Source of the DNA: Eulemur rufifrons
Taxonomy: Eukaryota > Chordata > Mammalia > Primates > Lemuridae
Direction of reading: 5' to 3'
Assembly (NCBI RefSeq): GCF_041146395.1
Contig: NC_091002.1
Location: forward strand, 5,636,501 to 5,700,500
DNA length: 64,000 nt
Positions 38,097 through 50,660 of this stretch are shown piece after piece. The first letter of the stretch is position 1, and every line of letters starts with the position of its first letter. Under the pieces are notes generated by a model, which was not told the DNA's origin, did not search any database, and saw only the letters and a list, made by a program, of their open reading frames with translations. Made by a program: the position numbers and the translations under genes.

Positions 38097-39557
38097 AATT
38101 TAACTGCTTTAGTAGATATAGGGCTATTCAGCCTATTGATTCTTCTTGGGTGAGACTTGGTAGTTTGTAGATTTCAAGTAATTGGTCCAGTCGTTGAATT
38201 TGTGTGCACAGAGTGTTCCCTGACTGTCCTTTTAATGTCTGTGGGCTCTGTAGTGATAGCCCCTCTTTCATGCCTGTGGTTGGTAACCTGTGTTTTCTCT
38301 TTTCTTTGTCAGTCTCATCAATTTTTTTGACTTTTGCAAAGAACCATCTTCTGATTGTATTGATTTTATCTAAAGTTTTTCTGTTTTTAATTCCATTGAT
38401 TTCTGCTTTATCTTTATTATTCCATTTCTTCTGGTTGCTTTGGGCTTCTTTTGCTCTTGTTTTTCTTCTGGTTTCCTAAAATGGAAGCTTAGAATATTGA
38501 TGAGATCTTTAAATATTAATTGCTAAAAATTTCCCTCTAAGCACTGATCTAACTGCATATCACAAATTGTAATATTTTTCACTTTAATTTTTATTTAGCT
38601 CAAAATGTTTTATAATTTCCCCTGAGACTACTTCTTTGATTCATGAATTATTTAGAAGTATGATCTTTAATTTCTAAGCATCTGGGGTTTTAAAGATGTT
38701 TGTGTTGATTTCTAGTTTAATTCTATTCCTGTCAAAGAATATGTTTTAAATAATTTTGATTCTTTTAAATCTGTTAGGTTTGTTAAGCCAGGATATGGTC
38801 TCTCTGGAGAGATCCATATGTGTATGACAAGAATATGTATTCTACCATTGTTAGATGGCAAATTCTGTAAATGTCATCAGCAGTGGCTGATGGTGTTTTC
38901 TTCTATATCCTCCTGATGATCTGCCTACTTGTTCTAACAGTGTTGAGAGGGGAGTGTGGAGACCCCATCTATAATTGTGGGTTTGTTACTTGTGCTTTCA
39001 GGTCTATCAGTTTTTGCTTCATGTATTTTAAAGGTCTGTTGATACTGGTGAGTGCACACTTAGGTTTTTATGTCTTCTTGCTGAATTGACTCTGTTATCA
39101 TTATGTAATGTCTATTTACCACTCATAATTTTCCTTGTTCTGAAGTTTACTTTATCTGACATTAGCATAGGCACTCCAGCTTTCTTTTGATGAGTGTTTT
39201 CATGGTATATCTTTTTGCATCCTTTAACTTTGCATGTTCCAACAGAATTGCATTTAAAGTGGGTTTTGTGCAGTCAGCATGTAGTTGGAAAAAAAAAAAT
39301 CCAGTGTAACAATCTCTGTCTTTTGATTGGTGTGTTTAGACCATTGACATTTAATATAACTATTTATATGTTTGGATTCAGGGCTAACACTTTATTATTA
39401 GTGTCTGTTCATGCCTTCTCATTTTAGTTCCTCTACTTTCCCTTCCCTGTCTTTTTTTTTATTATTTCTATATTTGTTAGTGTCCTACTTTAATTTATCT
39501 ACTGGTGTTTTTTTTTTTTTAACTATCTGCTTGTACAGTTTTTTTCAGCAATTGTTC

Positions 39558-39608
39558 TGTATATATATTATATACAGTGTCATATGTATATTTATAATAT
39601 ACATACTG
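39558..39608. repeat. Twin AT hairpins, each with a TAT loop
   Basis: CTGTATATA-TAT-TATATACAG, then ten bases later ATGTATATT-TAT-AATATACAT. Both stems are perfect 9-mers. They lie in antisense L1 sequence, so this may be an expanded AT microsatellite. Confidence 0.8.
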
Positions 39609-40241
39609 AATTTGTCACAGAATATTTAGAATTAATACTTTGCCACTTCAATTGGAATGCAGGAAACTTAGCACCCAAACCACCTCTATTCTCTCCCTTT
39701 ATAGATATAGTTGTCTAATTATTATGTCTACATACAATCATAATTTCCCTGATGTTATAATTTTTGCTCTCAACTATCATATATTTTTAAAAAGTAAGAA
39801 GAAAAAAATAGTATTTTACATTCACCAGATATTTATGATTTCTGTCACTTCATTCCTAAAGTGTTGTTTCCTTCTGGTATCATTTCCATTCTGCCTGAAG
39901 AATCTCCTTTCACATTTCTTTTAGAGCAGGTCTGCTGGAAACAAAATCTCTGTATTTTCCTCCATCTGTGAATGTCTTTATTTTTCCTAATTTCTGAAGG
40001 ACATTTTTGCTGGATATAGATTTCTCAGTTGACAGTTAGTTTCTTTTAGCACCTAAAATATTTACTGCCTTACTACGCTGTCTGCTGGGAAACCCACAGC
40101 CTTTCAAGTCATCACGTCTGTTATGTAATGCACTATTTCCTCTGGCTGCTTTCAAAGTGTTTTTCTTTGTCTTTGGTTTTTAGTAGCTTAATTTTGATGT
40201 TTCTGGGCATGGATTTCTCTGATTTTATCCTCTCTGAAGTT

Positions 40242-40740
<499 letters not shown>

Positions 40741-40753
40741 TAGGTTGCTATGG

Positions 40754-41074
40754 CTCTGTTTATTTCTTATTTTTATTTATTTATTTATTAGACAAGTCTC
40801 ACTCTGTCACCCAGGCTAGAGTGCAGTGGTGTGATCATAGCTCACCGCAACCTCAAACTCCTGAGCTCAAGAGATCTTCCTTCCAGCCTCCCAAGTAGCC
40901 AGGACTATAGGTATACACCACCACACCCTGCTAATTTCTCTACTTTTTGTAGAGATGGTGTCTTGCTCTTGCTCAGGCTGGTCTCAAACTCCTGGTCTCA
41001 AGCAATCCTCCTGCCTCGGCCTCCCAGAGTGCTAGGATTACAGGTGTGAGTCACAGCTCCTGGCCTCTGTTTAT
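40754..41074 (-). mobile_element. Alu, older J-like copy
   Basis: Inverted, body about 40790-41064, without the TATATA linker (CTAATTTCTCTACTTTTTGTAGAG). CTCTGTTTAT is duplicated at 40754-40763 and 41065-41074. It lies 170 bases from the previous Alu. Confidence 0.92.
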
Positions 41075-42429
41075 ATTTTTTTATTTTATTTTTTCTCTAT
41101 TATTTAGGTAATTTCTATTACACTATCTAAAATTTCACTGACTCTTTCCCCCTGTCTTCTTCGTTCCTTCTTTGAATCCATCCAGCAAATTTTAAATTTT
41201 TGTTATTGTATTTTTCTGTTCTAAAATTTCCATTTGATTCATTTTTATAGCTTCTCTTTCTCTGCTAAGTCTTTCCATTTTTCCATTTGTTGCAAGAGTG
41301 TTTTCCCTTACTTTGTGGAGCATGCTTATAATAGTTGCTTTAAAATCTGTGTGATAATTCCAACAACTGTGTCTTTGAGAGTGATATCTGTTGATTGTCT
41401 TTTCCCTTGAGATTCTGTCAGACTTCCCTGGTTCTTTGCATGTTGAGTAATTTTAGATTGTATCCTGGTCATTTTTGATACTAAGTTATGAGAGTCTGGA
41501 TGTTTTTTAAATCTGATGGAGACTTTTGTTTCATTTTGTATTATGAGGCAATAAACAAGGTTAGATTCAGGCTGCTAGTTCTGATCATCCTTCTGTGGAC
41601 CGTGATTCAAATGTTTATTCCATTTTCAAGCCTTTGTAATGCTGCTTGTACCTGCCCTGTGTGTGTACCACCATATGGGCTGTCTGGGTCCTGGGTGGTG
41701 GTCTGCCTAGTAGCTCAGTTTTCAAAGACCTCAGTATCTTGTTTAGGGTCAGATTGACACTTGTGCAGCTCAAGAGTGAGTGCTGGAGTTCATATCCATT
41801 TTTATGGGTTCCTTTTTTCAAGCTCTGTCATTCTTAGTGATGCTGAGAGATTGATTCATGGGATCAGGTAGTGGCAGTTGACAATTATTGCCCAAATCCA
41901 TTATTTTATGAAAGGTTGCAAAATGGTTTTTTTCTAATTCATTATTTCCTTATTAATTTAGCATCTAGAGTTATGTAAGGGAGAATTTTTCTTTATCAAT
42001 TATTTGGTTACTCTGTAATACAGCTTACTCAGGAAAAACAGGATAAATGCTTGTTTTTTCTCCTGTATTTATAAATTTTTCAGAGTAACAAATTGGTGCC
42101 CTAACCACCTCCAATGGTGTTCAATGAAGTGTTTGTTTGTTTGTTTTGTATTATTATTAAGTCATGGATCTTGACAGATGTGATGTGTTTCAATCTATTA
42201 CAGTCATTATTCTCTTTGTAGCTTTACTTGTCCCACTGTAGGCTCTTTAGTTGTCTCCTTTGTCCACCAGGCTTCTGTTTGTCCTTAGAATATTCCCCAC
42301 TTGGCAAATGCATGTAGAAGGCTGTGTATTATAGTCACTTGAAGTGATTCTTTTTTCTGTGAGGTTAAGTTTATTTGTTCCAGTTTACTTTAAAATTTTG
42401 TGGATTGATATTCTCCTTTTTTATCTAAG

Positions 42430-44330
42430 GGATCTGGCCCCCTCTGCATGCCTCCCCCTCAGCATGGAGCAAACCTTCCTACAGAGCTGGAACCTGCTCT
42501 TAGCTGTGCGTCTGGGGACCAAGGACAGTCTCATGGCTGAGCTTGTGTTGGAGCCCAAAGGGGGCCAGGCTGTGGCTGCCGTGGAAGCTGAAGTGTGGGC
42601 AGCTCACCAAGGGCCTGGGCACCTGCTCAGGGGGCTTCACCCACCACCCTGCTCTGGGTCAAGGTGGGGTTGTTCTGAGAGTGCTAGTCAGGCAGTCAGC
42701 AAACCCTCATGGGACACAGGGACGCAGCAATGAGCAAGCTTGGTGGGTCCTGCCCTTGGGACTTGATCTGGAGGCGGGAATGTGCCCAGACAACCAAGCA
42801 GGGTTCTGGTGGGCCCTGTGCAGAGGGGGAGGGGCTCCAAGTGGCAGTCTGTGGAGCCAGGGCAACCCCTCAAGGGGTAAGCTGACTGGACTCCTGCTGA
42901 GAGAACAGCAGGGTGGAGGCTGGAAAGGTGGGTGGGATGGCTCAGGGGTGGCCTGGAGCACAGGGCCAGTGTGAGCTGGGCCTAGGGTCTGAAGACGTTT
43001 TCCAGCACATACCTCTGGATGACCAAGGGGTCTGGTGACGGAGGCCCAGGTTCTGTGCGCAGAAGTGGAGCTGGTGTTGTCTGGCCCGGGTGGGGTTCAG
43101 AGGGCAGGAGCCGTGATAGGCAGCAAGAAGGGGCTGGGAGCAGGGAGAGGGAGTGGGGTGGAGCCAGGGATGACAGTCTGGTTTTGTCACTTTAAGTGCC
43201 TTGTCCAGCCATGGGAATGTGTTGAGGAGGCTGTTGGATTTACAGTCTGGAGCCTGGGTGAGGATCTGGGTTGGGCACATCAGTGGAGGCTGGGCACGCC
43301 AGAGAGATGCTGTGCAGAACCAGCCCACGAGCCCCTGTGGGAGAGCCCCATCGGTCCTGCCAGCTGTCTGGGCAGACCTCTGTGCCCTCCACCTCCGCCT
43401 CATGACATTATCTCGCCTGTACTATCCCCCACCCTGAGCCTCCCTGCCAGAGCAGGTGCTGGCATCACAGGGCAGGGACCAGACGCAAGTGTCCTCAGGG
43501 CCCCAGTCCCACCTGCCAGGCTGGGGTCAGAAGGCCACTGGGCCACAGGCCAGACCCTGCCCCTGGGAACCCTGGCCTGTGATGGCCAGCTTGGCCTGGT
43601 GGGGCCACAGTCCAGGTATCCAACCACTCACTCACCTAAGTGTTGCTGGGAGGTTTGGTTTATGTGACTCACATCTACCACCAGTTGACGTTAAGCAAAG
43701 GAAATCACCCTTGATAGCGTGGTGGGCCACATCTGACCAGTGTGAGAACTGCTCCGCAACACTGAGGTTTCCCAGAGAAGAAATTGTGTCCCGAGACGGC
43801 AGCGTCAGCCCCCGCCTGAGTTTCCAGCCAGCCAGTCAGCCCTGCAGGTTTCAGACTCGCCCGGCCAGCCCCTGCAGTTGAGCAAGCCAATTCCGTGAAA
43901 TAAATGTCTTAATACATACGAATCTCCTAGTGGTCCTGTTTCTCCGGAGAACTTTGGCTAACACAGGGGCCAGGGGGCACAGGTCAGAGTGAGACACCCC
44001 GGAGTCTGGAGGGTCATCCCAAACGCACGGGATCCGTCATTCTGAGACCCTCAGAGCAGGAGCACGACAGCACAGCATCCACCTGGTGCCCCTGCTCCCC
44101 TCCAGAGGGGACACCTCTCCCCCACCTCAGGCGCCCAGAAAGTCCGCCCTGGCTTCTCCCCTCTGAGGGTCTCTGCTGCTGGGGGAAGCCACCAGGAGCC
44201 TGCCACTCTTTGGCTCCAGATCAGAACCCTGTTCCGGTTCCCCGGGAGCGCGCAGTGTGTGTGTCTTGGGAAACTGCCGAAGGCTATGCAATGGCGGGGG
44301 CACAGTTACAAGGGGTCCCGTGTCCACATT
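42430..44330. other. GC-rich intergenic DNA, no gene supported
   Basis: Unique GC-rich sequence to about 43640, then an interspersed-repeat remnant (next entry). I see no exon, promoter or structured element. The open frames here lack recognisable domains. Confidence 0.6.
43640..43965. mobile_element. Interspersed-repeat remnant, family not assigned
   Basis: GTGGGCCACATCTGACCAG, CTGAGTTTCCAGCCAGCCAG, AGCCAATTCCGTGAAATAAATG, and CTGTTTCTCCGGAGAAC-TTTGGCTAACACAGG. This series of words is common as a dispersed repeat end in mammals. I cannot assign the class. Confidence 0.5.
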
Positions 44331-44545
44331 GGTGCTTAGCAGAGTTGTTCTAATTTTGCAGTTACAGGGAGGACAATAAGTGAGACGGGAGAGGAGGGGA
44401 AACACTCTAATTGATGGAGAAGCTACCAGGAGTCAATTCTGGTCCATCAATTCTCTGCGCAGGGATCTCGGCCTGTGGCTGTTAGTGTTTATTGCCTTTT
44501 GTAGCAAACAGGCCACTTGGTATCAAAGCCAAGGTCAATGGGCCC
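44330..44545. promoter_or_regulatory. Candidate conserved element
   Basis: AT-richer unique block: GTTCTAATTTTGCAGTTAC, AGGACAATAAGTG, CACTCTAATTGATGGAG, GAGTCAATTCTGG, TCCATCAATTCTC and GTTTATTGCC. ATTGATGGA and TCCATCAAT form a spaced inverted pair. Confidence 0.4.
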
Positions 44546-44580
44546 CACACTGCCGCCCAGTGACAGGCCAGTCCTACTGA

Positions 44581-44726
44581 GGTGCACACTCAGATCAGCT
44601 CACACACTCAGACAAGCGTGCACACTGCAGCAAACACACTCAGATGAGCATGCGCAGTTCAGTAACCACACTCAGGAGAGCATTGCACACGCAGACTAAG
44701 CGTGCACACTCAGATGAACTAACACA
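44581..44726 (+). repeat. 17-20 bp minisatellite
   Basis: About eight degenerate copies of a unit like GTGCACACTCAGATGAGC. Copies differ in length and base, so the array is old. Confidence 0.75.
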
Positions 44727-44729
44727 GAC

Positions 44730-47700
44730 CCCTGGGTCAGCCCCCCTGGCCTCGTTCTGTCCTCTTCAGGGCCCAGTGAGGCATGAGCCGTCTTCTGATG
44801 GGGCCACCAAGACAGACCAAAGGTGGGGTCCAGGTGTTTGGGGGTGTCTGCTGTTGGGGCTCTAGGTCAGAGTGGGCCCAGCTGGGGGTGGGTTCCAGAA
44901 GGAATGGGGCCAGAGCCTGAGATCCCTTCCTCACCTGTTTGTGTGTTGAAGGCTTTCTCTCGCCCCTGGACGGCACCTGCTCTGATTTCGCGGCTGTGTG
45001 TAGGGCTCTTCTCTCACTCTGTCATGCCCTGAGCCCCAGACCCCTTCCAGGGCAGCCTGTTCCTGAGCTCTAGGCCCTTCTGTGTGTCCTGTAGTCCAAA
45101 ACCCCTTTTCCAGCCAACACACCCCAGGAGACCCCTGGGTCACTCCGCAGCCCCTGCCCACATTGTGCACAGAGGCGTGGATAGTGCCTGCGTGGCCTCC
45201 CTGGGCAGCCCTCTCCCCAGCCGGCCGCCCTCCCCTCCTGGCTGGGCTGCCCGCGCCCCCCTACCCCCGCCGCCCTCTGTCCCAACACCTGGGTTCTGGC
45301 TCGATCCCCTTCTCCTCATGCTTGCATGCGCTGAAGTCAGCTCCGGTTCTTTCCACAGCACACTCGACTCAGGGTTGGCCTCGAGTGGCGTGGAGCAGGT
45401 CTGTCCGGGAGCCCCACTGCTCCACGTGTAGGGCGGGGGCTGCACCCTGGCATCCCAGCACCGGGGCCAGGACGTATGCAGAACAGACAGACGGATGAGT
45501 GAGGGTGGGGAGTGCACTCTGCACCCTCTTCCTGCCCCACCCGGGTCCCACCCTGTGTGGACACATGGGACAGCCACACGCTCCCCTGCTGCTGCACTGT
45601 CAACCATCTGCTTGGTGTGTGGCTGAGATGCCAGACAGCTGGTCCCCAGGAACTCCCTGGCCAGTGGGGCTTGCTGGACCACAGTACGTGCTTCTGGGAT
45701 GCGAGACTGCTGTCCTAGGGGGCTCCGGGTCATGGGAATATGCTGGGACCTGAGGCTGAGCTCTGGTACAAGGCACTTCCCCGGCGCCCCAGGGCGTATG
45801 GACAAGAATGCGCCCGCCTGAGGGACAGGCCCAGGCCAGAGGCTTTGCTGAGCCAGGGCTTGCAGTGGACAGGAAGTCACCTAGTCCTTGCATGCAAGGC
45901 TGACTGGCCCCACGTCCACCTGTCTGAACCACAGCCAGGATGCGGGCTGGTTACTTTCTTGTAAACAACGTCCTTGCGCACCTGGGAGCCAGAAACAGGA
46001 GGCCCCATAAGTGGCACTTTTATCACAGTCTCCAGGAATGAAACAAGGTCCTGGGAGACCGGGCTGCTGTTTTATAGGGGCTGTGAAGCCCCCTCTCTCC
46101 TGTAAGCGTCTGTCACATTAGGAGAAAAACATAGCACCCCCAAGCCCTGCAGGCTGTCGGGGCTGGCCTTGTTCCCCAAGCCTCCAGGCCTGCGTCCCTC
46201 CTCTCAGGGTTCCTCATGGATGGAGGCTCAGCTCTGGCCCCAAGGCCATGCTCAGGCTGTGGGAGGCCCAGGCTTTGGCCCAGGGAGCTGCGTTTTCTGT
46301 GGGCTTGTGGCCAGGAGGGTGGGCAGGGCACACCAGCACACGGTGAGGTTGGGGGGCAGGGAGGGACCCGCCCAGCAGGGTGCTCCGCAGCCACCCAGGA
46401 GGAGGCTAAGGAAGCAGGCTCCTTCCTCAGCAGTTTTCTGCTTTGGGTGGGGAGAGGGCAGAGAGGGGAGGGAGGAGAGAGGAAGGGGACACAAGTGCAC
46501 CAGCCAGCCCCACGCTGGGTCCAAGCCTGGGGGTTCGGTGGGGGCATCAAACCCCCAGATGGAGATGCGGCCTGCTGGCACTGGGTAGGGTCTGCTAGCT
46601 CTGGGGGTGGGTCCTCTCAGTGCTGGGCAGGGCCTGTTAGCCCTGGGTAGAGAGACGCCCATCCTATGAGTGGAGCACAGTGGTGGGCAAAGTCCTTCTT
46701 CCATGGTGGTGGCAGGTGGGGGAACACCAGGCGGGGCAGGCCACAGAGCCCGGGCCCTCAGGAGTGCCGCAGAGAGCTGCTGGTCGCCCCGTGTCCCAGG
46801 GAGGGGCCAGAGACCCCCAGTACGGAGAGTGCAGGAGTCCGAGGCAGAGGCCTCCCTGTGGCCTGGGGCAGGGGCTCATACCCGGGGACTTCGAGCTCGA
46901 CCCCCTCCCCACCCCCCATCCCCAGGCCCAGGCCAGAGCAGCCAGAGGCCAGAGCTGGGGGAGGGAGGAGGGAGCAGCACCTGGAGGGCTTGGGCTTTGA
47001 GGGCCAGGAGGCCGCTCTGGACCCTAGAAGACTACTGTGGGCACAGGTGCCTTTCCTGGGAACATCGAAGCCCCTCTTCAGCCATCAGCGAGGTGGGGGT
47101 GACAGCCAGCCTGCAGTTGTAGAAATGAGGGCAGCCGCATGTCTCCTGGTGCATAGCCCCCACCCAGGAGAGGATAGGGGGCTCCGAGGGCCAGGATCAG
47201 ACGTGGGAGGCTGGGGGCTCCGGGACCGCGGTGGGGACAGGTGCTGGAAGGATGGGAGCACCAGCTGGGGGCATTTGGGCTGGGTGGGGGCTCTGCTCCC
47301 TGGGCAAATGGAGCACTTGGAGACCCCAGGGCGAGTCAGAGTGGAGCTAGGCCGGAAGTGAGGGCCCGGAGAGATGCTGGGGAGGGGTCGCTGGAATCAG
47401 TGCTGGGCCATGGCCATAGGGCAGGCGGTGCCCCGGAGCTGTCCCACGCGCCCTCCGTCCTCCTGCCCCCTGTATGTTGGGTCCTTTGGACACAGCTTAG
47501 GGATGGCAGCTGAGCTCAGAAGTGGCCCCGCAGGCTGTCTGCCCAGCCAGCAGGATTCACCCCGGGCGGGAGCACACCCTGCAGTGGGGAGGGGGGTGCA
47601 GGAGTCCCTGGAGACTCTGAGCCTCTGCACCCCCTCGCGGAAGACACAGGCCACCAGCACTGTGTGTGCGCAGCTTTCCAGGCTGGGGTGGGGGCCCGGT

Positions 47701-48085
47701 CTGCGAGGCCAGAGCATCTCATGGAGGGGAGGTCGCGGCCCTGGGTTCATCCCTGCCCTGCAGAACTTGAGTGTGACGCCAGCAGGCCACCACCACTGTG
47801 AAGCCCCAGAAGAAGGCTGTGGGGCAGGCCCATGGCTGCAGGGCCCATGTTGCCAGGTTTTAGATGACAGGTGGGCAGACAGACAAGGGTCAGGCCTGGG
47901 GAGAAAGCCGAGAGGCCAATATGGCAGCCAGAGGGGGCTCCCTGGAGCTTGGGTGGTCCAGGTCCAAGTTCCTGCTAGAAAATGCTACAGGGGTGCAAAG
48001 GGGAGGACTCGGACCCTCTCTGTGGAGGATTCTGCAAGACAGAGACCAGGAGCATTGGCCGCTAGTGGGGTTGGTGGAGAAAGGG
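44730..48085. other. GC-rich intergenic DNA, no gene supported
   Basis: Unique GC-rich sequence with many overlapping open frames on both strands but no recognisable protein. A small tandem repeat with unit near 27 bp (CTGCTAGC/CTGTTAGC-CTGGG) is present at about 46569-46650. A slightly AT-richer patch at 46005-46080 (ATAAGTGGCACTTTTATCAC) may be a weak regulatory candidate. Confidence 0.55.
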
Positions 48086-48089
48086 AGCT

Positions 48090-48240
48090 GAAATGCAGAG
48101 AGGTAGGGCTGAGAGAGGGAGGGAGACAGAGAGAGGGGGAGACAGGGAGATGGAGAGAGAGGGAGGAGAGAGGGAGGGAGCAGGAGAGGGAGAGAGGGGC
48201 AGGGGCAAGGGTGGGCAGAGAGAGGGAGATCTGAGGGGTG
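48090..48240. repeat. Purine-rich (GA/GGA)n tract
   Basis: About 150 bases of nearly pure purine (GAGAGAGGGAGG-type units) on the plus strand. The one-strand purine bias favours triplex structures. Confidence 0.9.
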
Positions 48241-49214
48241 GGGTGGGGTGCATGGCCCTTCCACTGGCATGCCAGTCTGAGCTTTGTTTCTGTCCCTGGA
48301 GCTGAGAATTCTGTCACACGTGGGCACAGTCCTCCCTTGGGTCCCCTCCGTCGTGGAGGGGTTTCCAAAGTAGGCTCTTAGTGGGTGGTCCTGCCAGGAT
48401 TTTGCAGATCTCAGTGACTCTCATCTTCATAGAAAGTGAGGCCCTGAGTGTCTGGGCTTGGGGAGCCCAGCTCATGCTAAATGAAGTCCAGCAGGTCCCT
48501 CTCCCTGGTCTGCGAAGGACCAGCCCTTGCTGCCAGCTGCACTGCGATGACTCGCCAGGCGTCCGAGATGCCTTTTGTCAAGGGCAGCCCTGTACAACCC
48601 CGCTGTGGACCCCAAGCCCAGCTGGCTCTCCCAGCCCACTTCCCCTCTGTCAGACTGTCCTGCGTGCAAGTTGCAGGCAGCCTGCATGTGACGGGCCTCC
48701 GCTGGCGTTGTGGGAACAGAGAGAAGCTGCTGGGTCACCGGGTGACCCTCAAGAGTGTGTGAGCCGTTTGTCTTGTCGGACAGTGCACGAGATCCTCTAC
48801 CTCTTCCCGCCTGGCCCGAGGCCGCCTCCCAGGGATCCGCGTGCAGGGGGTTCCCGAGCCCTAGTGCGTGGGAAGGAGGCAACACGTGAACCACACAGAG
48901 CAGAACGAACCTGCCCACACCCACGCACACGCTCGTGTGTCCCCAGGACCCTGGCGAGTCCTTGACAGACCTCAGGCCTCCATCACTTGGAGAGGAGCCT
49001 GAAGCCCCACAAGGTTGGGGGAGACACACCGCTCTGCACTCTGTGGCACCGGGAGGACAGGAAAGCGTGCGTTTGGGGAGAACGACCTCTTGATGGCATT
49101 CGAGCTGAAAGTGGGTCCCGCCAGGTAGCAACGTGGGTGTGAGGGACTGTGTGATGCTACCACACGTCTTCCCTGCCTCAGCAGCTGGAGGTTTATCTGA
49201 TTTCTGCCCGCTGC

Positions 49215-49382
49215 ATGCATCCCCACCATCACTGTCATCTCACATCGTCACCGTCGTCATCATCACCACCATCAGCACCATCACCATGACTGTCACTGCG
49301 TCGCCATCACCACCACCAGTACCCCCATGGTCATGTCATCACCACCGTCACCATCACCACCGTCACCACCATCACCGCCCCT
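49215..49382. repeat. (CAT/CAC)n trinucleotide repeat
   Basis: An imperfect array of CATCAC/CACCAT/CACCGT units. On one strand it would read as histidine codons, but no gene context exists. Confidence 0.9.
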
Positions 49383-49424
49383 GCAGGTGGTGATGCTGCT
49401 CAGTGGTGGTGACAGTGGCACTCG

Positions 49425-49620
49425 ATCTACTGCGTGCTAGATGCTTCGCACATTTTATTTCTCACCCCAATACAAGCCAGCCAGAAAAGAGTCATCCCAA
49501 TTTTACAAATAAAGAAACTCAGAAAAGTGAAGAAAGCTGTTCAAGGTCACACACCTAACTTGTCAGTGGAGGAATCTGGATTTGCATGCCCATGTGACTC
49601 CAGAGTCTTGGTCCTTGACC
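49425..49620 (+). mobile_element. MIR SINE, nearly full length
   Basis: ACTGCGTGCTAGATGCTTCGCAC, ATTTTACAAATAAAGAAACTC, CAAGGTCACACACCTAAC, GTGGAGGAATCTGGATTTGC match successive MIR segments, including the tRNA-related and core parts. Confidence 0.9.
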
Positions 49621-50426
49621 AAAGGGCATAGCCTCCCTGGCCCTGTAGCCCAGAATGGGGCAGCTGTCCTGGAGCCCCTGCCCTTCCTGCCACCCTACAT
49701 TCATAGTCGGCATGGTGGCCTGTCCAAATCACCTTCCCTGGACTACAGAAAGGCCGAGTGGGAGGTGCCAACTTGGGGAGCGCAGTAGAGATGTGGCTGC
49801 AGAGGTGGGGGGCTGTGCGCTCAGCAGGGATGAGTGGCCTCCCCCCATCTCTGACATGTCTCCCCAGTGAAGCAGGTGCGGATAATCCGGTCGGTCAGAC
49901 TGGAAGCTCTGTGATGTCAGTGGGCCTTGCTGGCTGACGGGCTGTGATGTAAAAGTCGTGCACAGGTACAGGTGCTCTCTCTTCTTCTCCCGGGCCACCC
50001 TGCGGTGGCATAGGGGAGGGGACTGTCTCCTCAGAAGTCTCCCCTGGGGGCCTGGGCTCCTCCAAGCTCTCAGGCCCCTGCCGACTGCCCTCCCTCTCCC
50101 TTCCCTGCAATAGCTGATGAGAAGTCAGCCTCCTCGGTCCACCTCCCACTTTGCTTTTCCACTTGCCAGTTCGGGTTTGTTAGTTACAGTGTTCAGCATC
50201 GTCTTGATTTAGGCCGTTCCCACTCGCCCTCGAGCCGCCTTTCCACAGTCGCCTCACTGTCTCCTACACTGAGATGGAGCCAGTGCAGCAGGAATCCTTT
50301 GTCCACGCCACTCCAGTTCTCCCCTGCTGGTTTTTAGTAATTCCCTCACAAAGGATCGTGGGGACCAGGCTCCGGGAACTATTTGCTGATGCTTTAGAAG
50401 GCTGTCATCAAGAATCCTTAGACAGG

Positions 50427-50660
50427 GGCCGGGCGCAGTGGCGCATGCCTGTAATCCTAGCATTCTGGGAGGCCGAGGCGGGTGGATCACTTGAGCTCAG
50501 GAGTTCGAGACCAGCCTGAGCAAGAGTGAGACCCTGTCTCTACTAAAAATAGAAAGAAATTATACGGACATCTAAAAATATATATAGAAAAATTATCCGG
50601 GCATGGTGGCGCATGCCTGTAGTCCCAGCTACTCGGGAGGCTGAGTCAGAAGGATCGACT
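50427..50660 (+). mobile_element. Alu, lemur-type, 3'-truncated
   Basis: It starts at the true 5' end (GGCCGGGCGCAGTGGC) and has the A/B box region, the linker ATACGGACATCTAAAAATATATATAG, and the start of the right arm (CCGGGCATGGTGGCGCATGC). It stops at GGCTGAGTCAGAAGGATCG with no A tail. It is the only plus-strand Alu in the window. Confidence 0.92.

Noticed and set aside
44581..44726. CACACTCAGATG repeats considered as a CRIPAK remnant
   Set aside because: Wrong position relative to human order and no Cys-rich frame across the units.
47374..48234. 286-codon plus-strand open frame ending in Arg/Glu-rich sequence
   Set aside because: Its end is the translation of the GA-rich simple repeat.
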